NCBI GenBank assembly: GCA_016283945.1
Contig: JAEENW010000062.1
Location: 1 to 18,858, forward strand
From: Bacillota bacterium
GTDB lineage: Bacteria > Bacillota > Clostridia > Peptostreptococcales > Anaerovoracaceae
DNA: 18,858 nt
Direction of reading: 5' to 3'
Position 1 is the stretch's first letter. Each line of letters starts with the position of its first letter. The position numbers were made by a program, and so were the translations under genes. Below are positions 1-7,161 of the stretch, one piece after another. Under the pieces are notes generated by a model that had not been told where the DNA came from, did no database searches, and worked only from the letters and a program-made list of their open reading frames with translations.

Positions 1-554
1 AGCCCGACATGCTGATCGACAGCATCCCGCCCGTCTCCGAGGTCCCGGAGATCCAGATAACCAGACCCGAGATCTGCTACGGCGAGTCGACGGGAGAATA
101 CGCGATAGTCGGCGCCGACGAGGAGGAGTTCGACTATCCCGCGGGCGAGACGAACGTATACTGCAGCTACGAGGGGACCGGCGGCATACCGCTCGGCTTT
201 TTCAACCGCCTCATGTTCTCGATACGCGAGCACAGCCTTAAGATGCTCGTGTCCAACAACATAAACAGCGATTCGCGCATAATGATCTACCGCAACATAA
301 TGCAGCGCGTCCGCAAGATCGCTCCGTTCCTCTATTACGACGACAGCCCCTACATGGTCGCCGACGGCGGAAGGCTGTTCTGGATAATCGACGGCTACAC
401 GCAGAGCGCGTACTATCCTTATTCCGAGCCGTACATGGAGGGCAGCGCGAACAATTACATAAGGAACTCCGTAAAGATCGTCGTCGACGCGTACAACGGC
501 ACGACGGATTTCTACATAGCCGATCCCGAAGACCCCGTCGTCATGACGCTCTAG
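1..554 (+). CDS. UPF0182 (COG1615) membrane protein, internal fragment up to an in-frame TAG
   Basis: The reading frame is open from the left edge, so the start lies outside the window; the ATG at 9 is internal. From memory of the family, UPF0182 proteins have several N-terminal membrane segments followed by a long extracytoplasmic domain, and only the latter is seen here. Family-like stretches include an ITRPEICYGE motif, EGTGGIPLG, SRIMIYRNI, RVRKIAPFL, DGRLFWIIDGYT-like text (here DGGRLFWIIDGYT), PYSEPY and YIRNSVKIVVDAYNGT. The frame meets TAG at 552-554 directly after ADPEDPVVMTL, then continues in the same frame into the next fragment with family-typical sequence. It is therefore one gene carrying a nonsense codon, not a natural C-terminus. 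The molecular function of UPF0182 is not established. The family assignment is confident; whether the product is made full length is open. Confidence 0.85.
   Translation, partial: PDMLIDSIPPVSEVPEIQITRPEICYGESTGEYAIVGADEEEFDYPAGETNVYCSYEGTGGIPLGFFNRLMFSIREHSLKMLVSNNINSDSRIMIYRNIMQRVRKIAPFLYYDDSPYMVADGGRLFWIIDGYTQSAYYPYSEPYMEGSANNYIRNSVKIVVDAYNGTTDFYIADPEDPVVMTL
552..554 (+). other. In-frame TAG inside the UPF0182 reading frame
   Basis: The TAG lies in frame between ADPEDPVVMTL and RIYPKLFRSLDEMPEGLRAH. In the family, as I recall it, the text runs without a break as DP-[IV]-[IV]-x-T-Y-x-K-I-F-P-x-L-F-x-x-x-x-E-M-P, so the stop occupies a variable position, for example the Q or A before K/R. 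A CAG to TAG change is the simplest origin. Confidence 0.85.
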
Positions 555-590
555 AGGATCTATCCGAAGCTCTTCAGGAGCCTCGACGAG

Positions 591-1511
591 ATGCCCGAAG
601 GCCTGCGCGCGCACATCCAGTACCCGAACGCGCTGTTCAGGATACAGGCGGACGTATACACGAAGTACCACATGACGAACGAGGAGGTCTTCTACCAGAA
701 CGAGGACCTCTGGTCGATCGCGAACGAGATGTACGGAAGCACCTCCGCGAAGATGCAGCTGACGCCGATCAACTTCATCATGAAGCTGCCCGGCGAGGAC
801 AGCGCTGAATTCGTGACGACGCTGCCGTACACGCCGAGCGGCAAGTCCAACATGACAGGCATCCTGATGGCCCGCCACGACGGCCCCCTCTACGGCCAGC
901 TCGTGCTGTACAGGCTGCCCAAGGACCGCATAATCTACGGGCCCGAGCAGATCGAGGCGCAGATCAACCAGGACGCCGAGATCTCCAAGGAGTTCTCACT
1001 GTGGAACAACTCCGGATCCTCGTACCTGAGGGGCAACATGTTCGTCATCCCGGTCGAGGATGAGCTGCTCTACGTCGAGCCCATCTACCTCGAGGCGTCC
1101 ACCGGAAGCCTTCCTGAGGTCAAGAGGGTAGTCATGTACTACGGCGACCAGCTCGCCTACGAGCCGACCCTCGCGGAGTGCCTAGACAAGCTCTTCGGAG
1201 CCGGCGCGGGCGATCCGCTCAAGACCGCTAAACCCATCATCACCGGCCACCAGATGGCCGAGGAGCTCGCCAGGGCGGCCGAGGAAGCGGCAAATCAGCC
1301 GCAGCAGCCCGAGCAGGGCGAACAGCCGGAGGTGAGCCCCGGCGTCCAGCCCCTCCCCGTCGATACCGACGGCGCGGACATCAGCGAGCTCGCGGCGCTG
1401 GCCAACGAGGCCTATGAGAACGCCCTCAAGGCCATGTCCGAGGGAGACTTCGTCTCCTACGCGCAGTACATCGAGCTCATGGCCAAGTACGTTCAGCAGA
1501 TGGTGAGGTAA
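591..1511 (+). CDS. UPF0182 (COG1615) membrane protein, C-terminal fragment after the in-frame TAG
   Basis: This is the continuation of the preceding frame: 555-590 is open in the same frame, and 591 is only the first ATG after the stop, with no convincing ribosome site before it. Family features are GLRAHIQYP, YHMTNEEVFYQNEDLW, MKLPGED, LPYTPSGKSNM, RHDGPLYGQLVLYR, IIYGPEQIEAQINQD, LWNNSGSSYLRGNMFVIPV, LLYVEPIYLEA and the late EPTLAE-x-L-x-x-LFG motif. After about residue 205 the sequence becomes a Gln/Pro/Glu-rich, low-complexity linker. It ends in a helical segment rich in Ala and acidic residues, a common tail in this family. The TAA at 1509-1511 is 6 bases before the ATG of the glutamine synthetase-like gene, so the two are probably co-transcribed. 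Confidence 0.85.
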   Translation: MPEGLRAHIQYPNALFRIQADVYTKYHMTNEEVFYQNEDLWSIANEMYGSTSAKMQLTPINFIMKLPGEDSAEFVTTLPYTPSGKSNMTGILMARHDGPLYGQLVLYRLPKDRIIYGPEQIEAQINQDAEISKEFSLWNNSGSSYLRGNMFVIPVEDELLYVEPIYLEASTGSLPEVKRVVMYYGDQLAYEPTLAECLDKLFGAGAGDPLKTAKPIITGHQMAEELARAAEEAANQPQQPEQGEQPEVSPGVQPLPVDTDGADISELAALANEAYENALKAMSEGDFVSYAQYIELMAKYVQQMVR

Positions 1512-1517
1512 CAATAC

Positions 1518-3428
1518 ATGGCATACGAGAATATGCTCTATCGCATAGAGAAGGACGATCACAGCCCGGAGCGCATCCGGGCGATACTGGAAGCCCATCC
1601 TGAGGTGCGCTTCGTCTCCCTGGTGGGAGTAGACATCTACGGGCACGATACCGACGAGAAGATCCCCGTGAGGATCATGCTCGACGACATCGAGGACTTC
1701 CTCCTCCACGGGGTGCGCACCGACGGCTCGTCGGTACTGCTCTCCAACATAGCGGACATCACGAACGCCAGAGTCGACCTGATCCCCGACTGCGGGGTCA
1801 ACTGGTACGTCGACTACAACTTCGACAACTTCGACGACGCGAACGGCGAGTATCTGCCGGTCGGGACCCTCAGGATCCCCGCGACCCTGCTCCACAACGG
1901 CGTCGAGCCCGTGGGCTCGCGCTCGGTGCTGATCAAGGCCGAGAAGAGCTTCGAGGAGCGCATGATCGCGGTGCTGAAGAGCCGCCCCGACCTCGCGGAG
2001 AAGATGGGCTTCGACCCCGACGACGTAACGGGCATAAGCATCACAGCCGCGACCGAGCTCGAGTTCTACGTCCGCACTCCGCACGAGGCCGCCGACGTCA
2101 AGCGCCTCCACACCTCGCAGGAGATGAAGGAGCAGTACTGGAAGAGGACCGTTGGCCCCGTCAGGAGCTCGCTCGAGCAGTGCATCGCCCTGCTCGACAA
2201 CTACGGCTTCGGGGTCGAGATGGGCCACAAGGAGGCCGGCGGCGCCAACGCCGAGATGGGCCGCGGCGGAGACTACGACCACATCATGGAGCAGATGGAG
2301 ATAGACTGGCACTACTCCAGCCCTGTCCAGGCCGCGGACAACGAGAACCAGATCAAGTACATAGTCGAGGACAGCTTCGCGCAGAACGCGCTCGAGGTCA
2401 CCTTCCAGGCCAAGCCGGTCGAAGGCATCGCGGGCTCGGGCAAGCACGTGCACCTCGGCATCATGGCGGTGCTCAGGGACGGCAGCAAGGTCAACCTCTT
2501 CACCGCGTTCACCAGGGATGACTACATGAACCCCGTAGGCTACGGCGCTCTTATGGGGCTGCTCAAGAACTACGAGATCATCAATCCCATAGCGAACTGC
2601 ACCATAGACGCGCTCAACCGCCTCAAGCCGGGCTACGAGGCTCCGGTCTCGACGGTCTGCTGCCTGGGCCGCGACGTGAACACCCCGTCCCGCAACAGGA
2701 CGGTGCTCATAGGCCTGATCAGGGACTTCGACGCGCCCAAGGCGACTCACTTCGAGCTGCGCTCGCCCAACCCCAAGAGCAACACCTACCTCGTCATGGC
2801 GTCCTGCCTGCAGGCGATGATGGACGGCATCGAGGCGGTCGCGGAGTCGGGCTTGAGCGCCCGCGAGCTCGAGGCCTGCATGAACAAGAGGCGCGGCGAG
2901 GAGTGCTTCTATCTGGAGAAGGACAGGGAGTACCGTTCCGAGAGCGACATCTTCGAGGACTACGACAGCGAGGAGAGGGACCTGCTCTACGGAAAGGCGC
3001 CCCGCACAGTCTGGGAGAACCTCGCGGCGTTCGAGCGCTGCCCGGAGAAGACCGCCGTGCTCTACAAGGGCGGCGTCATGAATCCCTCGCACATCGCGTC
3101 CTTCAGGACTGCCGCGCTCGACCTCTGGGCGACCGAGGTCAGAGACCGCATGATCCCCGACATGAGGAACAAGGTGATCTCCTTCAAAAGGCTGCACCAG
3201 CCCGGAATCAACCCGCTCGACGACGTGCGCTGGGAGTCCGTGAACTCCCTCAGACGCAGGCTCGCCAAGGACTGCAGCGAGGACAAGCCCTGCATGCTCG
3301 ACGAGCTCACGGAGCTCCTCAACGCGAGGCAGGACGAGAAGGCCTCCGACCTTCTGGTCGAGACCGTCGAGCTGCTCGCCAGGCTCGAGACGATGTACGG
3401 AAGCTACAGCCAGAACATCATAGACTGA
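1518..3428 (+). CDS. Glutamine synthetase-family enzyme, long 636-residue form
   Basis: The family reaction is ATP-dependent ligation of ammonia to glutamate in the cytoplasm. The catalytic elements are visible in order: the metal-binding ExE (E180, E182 in TELEFYV), VEMGHKEAGGANAE (residues 233-246, with candidate ligands E239 and E246), GSGKHVHLGI (306-315, with H310 and H312, equivalent to the usual GSGMHxH), the ammonia/glutamate-site loop NRLKPGYEAPV (367-377), a basic loop RDVNTPSRNR (385-394) and ELRSPNPKSNTYL (413-425, with R415). The protein is longer than ordinary GSI (about 440-470) and shorter than GSIII (about 700). The excess is mostly a C-terminal, charged, helical extension after about residue 450. 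The start is supported by GGTGAGG at 1502-1508. It follows the UPF0182 gene by 6 bases, and a hairpin terminator follows at 3539. Glutamine synthesis is the default call; a related gamma-glutamyl ligase role cannot be excluded. Confidence 0.9.
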   Translation: MAYENMLYRIEKDDHSPERIRAILEAHPEVRFVSLVGVDIYGHDTDEKIPVRIMLDDIEDFLLHGVRTDGSSVLLSNIADITNARVDLIPDCGVNWYVDYNFDNFDDANGEYLPVGTLRIPATLLHNGVEPVGSRSVLIKAEKSFEERMIAVLKSRPDLAEKMGFDPDDVTGISITAATELEFYVRTPHEAADVKRLHTSQEMKEQYWKRTVGPVRSSLEQCIALLDNYGFGVEMGHKEAGGANAEMGRGGDYDHIMEQMEIDWHYSSPVQAADNENQIKYIVEDSFAQNALEVTFQAKPVEGIAGSGKHVHLGIMAVLRDGSKVNLFTAFTRDDYMNPVGYGALMGLLKNYEIINPIANCTIDALNRLKPGYEAPVSTVCCLGRDVNTPSRNRTVLIGLIRDFDAPKATHFELRSPNPKSNTYLVMASCLQAMMDGIEAVAESGLSARELEACMNKRRGEECFYLEKDREYRSESDIFEDYDSEERDLLYGKAPRTVWENLAAFERCPEKTAVLYKGGVMNPSHIASFRTAALDLWATEVRDRMIPDMRNKVISFKRLHQPGINPLDDVRWESVNSLRRRLAKDCSEDKPCMLDELTELLNARQDEKASDLLVETVELLARLETMYGSYSQNIID

Positions 3429-3433
3429 CGGGC

Positions 3434-3502
3434 GCCGCGCGGACGCGGCAGCGGCTTTATGAACAGGCCGCCCGGCACGCGGCCGCGGAAACTGCCGCGG
3501 CC
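3434..3502 (+). other. Two GC-rich hairpins downstream of the glutamine synthetase-like gene
   Basis: The first is GCCGCG-CGGA-CGCGGC at 3434-3449. The second is GGCCGCGG-AAACTG-CCGCGGCC at 3481-3502. Neither has a following T tract, so they are not typical intrinsic terminators. They may protect or process the mRNA 3' end. The structures are visible in the sequence; any role is inferred. Confidence 0.4.
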
Positions 3503-3535
3503 TGAACGCAGGCAGAATAGAGAAAAGCAGGAAAA

Positions 3536-3568
3536 AGACCCCCGGGCAATACGCCCGGGGGCTTTCTT
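3536..3568. terminator. Bidirectional intrinsic terminator between the GS-like gene and the MocR gene
   Basis: A 9-bp stem CCCCCGGGC (3539-3547) / GCCCGGGGG (3553-3561) with loop AATAC is followed by CTTTCTT on the plus strand. On the minus strand the same stem is followed by TCTTTTTCC. It lies between two convergent genes and serves both. The plus-strand T tract reaches the TAA stop codon of the minus-strand gene (3567-3569). Confidence 0.85.
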
Positions 3569-4979
3569 ATGACAGAAGAGCCGCGGCCCCGTTCAGCCCG
3601 CGCATGAGGCGCTCCGGGTCGAGCGAGTAGCCTATGACGGCGGTGCGGAAGGCGTCTTCGGGCGGCTCTCCTATGTACATGTCCGAAAGGAGAGGAGCGG
3701 AGATGCCTGATGCCGCGAGGGCGCTCCTCAGCGCCTCTCCGCCGTCTCCACGCCGCAGCCGCAGCAGGAAGTGGAGGCCGGGTCCCTGCCGGAGCAGCTC
3801 GAAGAGCTCTGAGGCCGGGCTCGCGCCGAACAGCTCCGCCGTCTCCCTCCGCGCCCTTGAGAAGGCGCGGTTCATGCGGCGAAGGTGCCTCTCGTAGTAG
3901 CCCTCGTGTATGAAACGGGCGAGCGCCATCTGCTCGTAGACCGGCACCGCGCAGCTGTAGAAGCCCATGCGCTCGTCCCAGGCGTCCAGAAGGCCTTCGG
4001 GGAGCAGCATGTAGCTCATCCTCAGCGAAGGCGCGAGCGTCCTCGAGAAGCTGTTGAGATAGATCACGCGGCCGGTACGGTCCATGCTCTGCATGCTCGG
4101 GACCGGGCGGCTCATGAAGCTGAACTCTGAATCGTACTCGTCCTCGATTATATACCGCTCTTCGCTTCCCTCGAGCCAGCGGGCGAGCTCGCCGCGCCTC
4201 GCGATGGGCATGACCGTCCCCATGGGGTAGTGGTGCGCCGGCGATATGTGGAGGACTCCCGCTCCGGAGGCTTCGAGCCCGGCGGGGATCACGCCCTGGG
4301 CGTCGGCCTTAAGAGGGAAGACCTCCGCCCCGCTGCGCCGGTAGCTCTTCGCGATCTTGTGATACGAGGGGTCCTCGAGAGCCCAGCCGAGACCTGGGCC
4401 GAGGAACTGCGCAATCTGGCTGTAGAAGTATTCCGTGCCGGCTCCCACGACGATCTGTGCGGGGTCCACGCGCACGCCGCGCTCGCGCAGTATCTCGCCG
4501 GCGATAGCCTCCCTAAGCTCGCGCAGGCCGTGGGTCGGAGCCGGGCTGAGCAGGCTCCCTCCGCCGCTCATGATGACGGAGCGCATGAGCCTGGCCCACA
4601 CTGAGAACGGGAAGCCGGTCTCCTCTGACGGGGCGCTGCCGGATGCCGCGATGTCCCGCGAAGAGCCGCCCGGGGAATCCGTACAGGCCCCGCGGGGATA
4701 GGCGCCTGCAGCTTCGCGCGCCGGGACGGGCATCGACGCCTCCTCGGCGAAGTAGCCCGAGCGCTCGCGCGAGCTGATGTAGCCCTCGGAGAGCAGCATG
4801 GAATACGCGGTCTCGACGGTGAGCTTGCTCACCCCGAGGTGCTCCGCAAGCGCCCGCTTGGAGGGGAGCTTTTCCCCGGCGGGTATGGCGCCCGACAGAA
4901 TGTCCGCCTTGATGCCCTCATAGATCTGAAGATACAGGGGCGATCCGCCCCTTTTCAGCGCGTAAGTCCTCACAAGCAA
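3567..4979 (-). CDS. MocR/GabR-type regulator (GntR HTH plus aminotransferase fold), PLP Lys replaced by Arg
   Basis: Residues 12-78 are a GntR-type winged helix (PLYLQIYEGIKADILSG, LPSKRALAEHLGVSKLTVETAYSML, SEGYI-x-S-x-x-x-SGYF). A Gly/Ser/Ala-rich linker spans roughly 80-122. Residues about 123-470 have the fold-type I aminotransferase signature: SPAHHYPMGTVMP (246-258), IIEDEYDSEF (277-286), then RVIYLNSFSRTLAPSLRMSYMLLP (split here as RVIYLNSFSRTL and APSLRMSYMLLP, 304-327). In GabR and relatives the SFSK lysine forms the Schiff base with PLP; here the residue is Arg313 (AGG, minus-strand 4043-4041). Length 470 is normal. The gene is divergent from the ECF S component at 5092, with 112 bases between the starts, so it probably regulates that gene, itself, or both. 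PdxR-like control of vitamin B6 salvage is one possibility, not proven. The family call is secure; cofactor use is doubtful because of Arg313. Confidence 0.92.
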   Translation of the reverse strand: MLVRTYALKRGGSPLYLQIYEGIKADILSGAIPAGEKLPSKRALAEHLGVSKLTVETAYSMLLSEGYISSRERSGYFAEEASMPVPAREAAGAYPRGACTDSPGGSSRDIAASGSAPSEETGFPFSVWARLMRSVIMSGGGSLLSPAPTHGLRELREAIAGEILRERGVRVDPAQIVVGAGTEYFYSQIAQFLGPGLGWALEDPSYHKIAKSYRRSGAEVFPLKADAQGVIPAGLEASGAGVLHISPAHHYPMGTVMPIARRGELARWLEGSEERYIIEDEYDSEFSFMSRPVPSMQSMDRTGRVIYLNSFSRTLAPSLRMSYMLLPEGLLDAWDERMGFYSCAVPVYEQMALARFIHEGYYERHLRRMNRAFSRARRETAELFGASPASELFELLRQGPGLHFLLRLRRGDGGEALRSALAASGISAPLLSDMYIGEPPEDAFRTAVIGYSLDPERLMRGLNGAAALLS

Positions 4980-5030
4980 TTCCGCCTTTCCGCGGCCTTC
5001 GGCAATCTGGCCTTGTTAAAATATATCGAA

Positions 5031-5065
5031 CTGGCGATTTAGACCATGCCAGCCGATAGTATAAT
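5031..5065 (+). promoter_or_regulatory. Promoter of the ECF S component with an overlapping dyad
   Basis: A perfect TATAAT (5060-5065) lies 16 bases after TTTAGA (5038-5043, 4 of 6 matches to TTGACA). An inverted repeat CTGGC-N12-GCCAG (5031-5035 and 5048-5052) straddles the -35 element and could be an operator. The ribosome site GGGAGGAAG lies just before the ATG at 5092. On the minus strand only a weak TATATT is visible for the divergent regulator. Confidence 0.55.
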
Positions 5066-5091
5066 AAGATACATGCAGGGAGGAAGTCAAT

Positions 5092-5634
5092 ATGAGGACT
5101 GAGGACAGAAAGACCTATGACATAGTGTTCACGGGCGTGATGGCGGCGATCATCTTCGCGGTCACCTATCTCAGAGTGCCGTTCTTCGGCTCCAAGCTCC
5201 ACTTCGCGAACGCGATGTGCCTGCTCGCGGGGCTGCTCTTCGGCCCCGTGACCGGCGGACTCGCCGCCGGAATAGGTTCCGCTCTCTACGATCTCGCTTA
5301 CTACGACGCCGTGCAGGTGTGCATAACCTTCGTGTCAAAGTTCGCGATGGCCTGGGTCTGCGGCAAGCTGGCCGGCACCGCGAGGAGGGATTTCGAGCCC
5401 GGACATCTGCGCCTTGCCTTCTCCTGCGTCATCGGAGCCTTCACCTACGTGGGGCTCTACATGCTCAAGACCTTCGTATACCAGCGCTATGTCTACGGCT
5501 TCGCGCCGGACGCGGTGCAGCTGACCATGATGAGCAAGCTACCTGCGTCCCTGATCAACGCTGTGACCGCGCTTATAGCGGCGCCTATATTCTACAGGGC
5601 GGTGCGCCCCGCCATCAGGAGGCTGGGGAGATAG
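5092..5634 (+). CDS. ECF transporter S component (vitamin-type substrate-binding membrane subunit)
   Basis: This is a 180-residue integral membrane protein of about six hydrophobic segments: roughly residues 10-30, 38-52, 55-70, 75-95, 105-128 and 145-170. The text LHFANAMCLLAGLLFGPVTGG followed by LAAGIGSALYDL is characteristic of S components that capture a vitamin or precursor. They deliver it to a shared EcfT/EcfA1A2 energy module, which is not encoded here (group II type). The start follows a GGGAGGAAG ribosome site and a TATAAT promoter. It is the only gene between a divergent MocR regulator and a terminator, so it is probably transcribed alone. The substrate cannot be read from the sequence. 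Location beside a MocR regulator makes a B6 vitamer or another regulated vitamin plausible. Confidence 0.85.
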   Translation: MRTEDRKTYDIVFTGVMAAIIFAVTYLRVPFFGSKLHFANAMCLLAGLLFGPVTGGLAAGIGSALYDLAYYDAVQVCITFVSKFAMAWVCGKLAGTARRDFEPGHLRLAFSCVIGAFTYVGLYMLKTFVYQRYVYGFAPDAVQLTMMSKLPASLINAVTALIAAPIFYRAVRPAIRRLGR

Positions 5635-5660
5635 GAGCTTCAGCGTCCAGTCTTCGTTGT

Positions 5661-5703
5661 GTAAAGTAAAACCCCGCGTCGGAACGCGGGGTCGTTTTTT
5701 TAT
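5661..5703. terminator. Bidirectional terminator between the ECF gene and the SLH protein gene
   Basis: An 8-bp stem CCCCGCGT (5672-5679) / ACGCGGGG (5684-5691) with tetraloop CGGA is followed by TCGTTTTTTT on the plus strand. On the minus strand it is followed by TTTTACTTTAC. It lies between convergent genes at 5634 and 5718. Confidence 0.88.
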
Positions 5704-5717
5704 GGTTCCGGAAGCGC

Positions 5718-7061
5718 CTACTCTATAACGAAGCTCTTGCGCTGGGAGGGGTCGGCCATCCTCGTGATGATGGCGGCCGCCTCTGCCCTCGTTATGTAGG
5801 AGGAGGGACGGTAGCTGTGCTGCTTGTCGCTGCCCTCGGCCACGCCTGATCTGTACAGGGTGAAGATCTCGTTGCGGTAGGGGGTCGTGATCGTCACGTC
5901 GGGGATGGTGTTGACGACGTTCTTGATGTCGAGGCCCTCGGGGGGAAGGCACCTGGCGAAGATGTAGGCCATCTCAGCTCTGGTGCAGGTGCGCTCGTAG
6001 GCTCCCTGATCCCTGTAGGCGTTAAAGTCGTAGGCGGTGATGATGCCGTTCTCTATCGCGTAATTGACGTAGACGCTGTACCAGTTCCTCGGATTCTGCG
6101 TGAAATCGCCGCTGTCGCCGCGGTAGATGTTGTGCACGCGGCAGGCCATCGCCAGAGCCTGGGCTATGGTGAGGTTGCCGGACGGATTGAACTTGCCGTC
6201 CATGCCCTGCATGAGGCCGAGCTTGTAGCAGGTCTCGGCGTAGCTGTCGTACCAGGCGGGGGCGTCGAAGCCCACGTCGAGGAAGATGCCCTTGTAGTAG
6301 CGGTTCCTGATCTGGAAGTTGCTGAAGCCCTCATTGCCCGAGGAAGAGGAGGGCTTGTATTCGTGCTCCTCCAGAAGCTCTTTCAGTCCGGGCCAGCCGT
6401 AGCTGCTGTGGCTGTCGAGTCTGCCGTTGCGCAGGAAGTGGGAGACCATGTCGTCGTTGAGCACGAGGATGAAGGGAAAGCCCACGGCGCCTGCGCCGAG
6501 CTCGCTGCGGCCGGCGGCGAGCATGGATTCCGCGTCGGCGTAGCCGTACTTTGCGGCGAGGTCCTCAGCGCTCGATGCCCCGTAGTTCGAGGGCGAGTAA
6601 TAGAAGCTCGCGAGGGCGGTGTAGAGGCCCGGTCCCTCGAGGAAGTTCATCTGCAGGCTCGTGGAGTCGAGGATGTAGATGCCTCCCGCGGTCGGCAGGA
6701 AGCCGCTGCTGTAGTACTCGTTCCACTTGATTATGTCTTCGTAGGCGGGATAGATGGTGTTGAGCCCGCTCTTTATATTCGCGGTAATGCCGCTGTAGTA
6801 GCACTTTCCGTCCCACTTGTCGTTGGGGACGTAGACGACGATGACGTCGATCTTGCCGCTGCCCTCGGAGGTGTTGAGCTCGGCCGTCAGCTCGCCCAGA
6901 TAGCCCGGGACGGTGAGGGTCGCCTTGACGGAGGAGACTCCCTCCGCCTGAACGGTGGTCTTCTTAGTCTCGGTGCTGTAGACCTTGTCCGCCGCGAGCG
7001 CGGGGACCGCCGACGCGAGCAGCATCGCGGCTGTCAGAACGGCAGCCAGAAGTCTTCTCAT
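5718..7061 (-). CDS. Secreted protein with three C-terminal SLH (wall-anchoring) repeats
   Basis: The 447-residue product begins with a clear signal peptide (RR-LLAAVLTAAMLLASAVPALA, cleavage near 23). It has an N-terminal region of about 230 residues that I do not recognise, rich in Tyr, Ser and Gly, with VPGYLGELTAELN and IDVIVVYVPNDKW. Three SLH-type repeats follow, at about 268-320 (YKLGLMQGMDGKFNPSGNLT), 330-385 (AIENGIITAYDFNAY, TRAEMAYIFAR) and 390-447 (LYRSGVAEGSDKQHSYRP, ITRAEAAAIITRM). SLH repeats bind pyruvylated or similar secondary wall polysaccharide, so the N-terminal region is displayed on the cell surface. The start is supported by AAAGGAGG just upstream on the minus strand. 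It lies 100 bases downstream of the UPF0371 gene on the same strand, with no obvious terminator between them. The SLH call is firm; the function of the displayed domain is unknown. Confidence 0.88.
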   Translation of the reverse strand: MRRLLAAVLTAAMLLASAVPALAADKVYSTETKKTTVQAEGVSSVKATLTVPGYLGELTAELNTSEGSGKIDVIVVYVPNDKWDGKCYYSGITANIKSGLNTIYPAYEDIIKWNEYYSSGFLPTAGGIYILDSTSLQMNFLEGPGLYTALASFYYSPSNYGASSAEDLAAKYGYADAESMLAAGRSELGAGAVGFPFILVLNDDMVSHFLRNGRLDSHSSYGWPGLKELLEEHEYKPSSSSGNEGFSNFQIRNRYYKGIFLDVGFDAPAWYDSYAETCYKLGLMQGMDGKFNPSGNLTIAQALAMACRVHNIYRGDSGDFTQNPRNWYSVYVNYAIENGIITAYDFNAYRDQGAYERTCTRAEMAYIFARCLPPEGLDIKNVVNTIPDVTITTPYRNEIFTLYRSGVAEGSDKQHSYRPSSYITRAEAAAIITRMADPSQRKSFVIE

Positions 7062-7161
7062 TTCTTCCCTCCTTTCGGATTATTTACAGTCTCCGGTCTC
7101 AGTCCGGGCGGCGGGTGCCGCAGCGGAGCGCGGGCGGGGCCGATTGCCGCTTCGCCTTAAA

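Noticed and set aside
545..562. Resemblance of the bases around the TAG (CTCTAGAGGATC) to a cloning-vector polylinker
   Set aside because: Only about 12 bases match, and both flanks encode uninterrupted UPF0182 sequence in one frame, so no vector junction is present; coincidence.
1182..3197. A 671-codon open frame on the minus strand opposite the GS-like gene
   Set aside because: It is a mirror of the strongly biased GC-rich codons of the real gene. It has low-complexity Val/Leu/Arg/His composition, no ribosome site and no recognisable motif.
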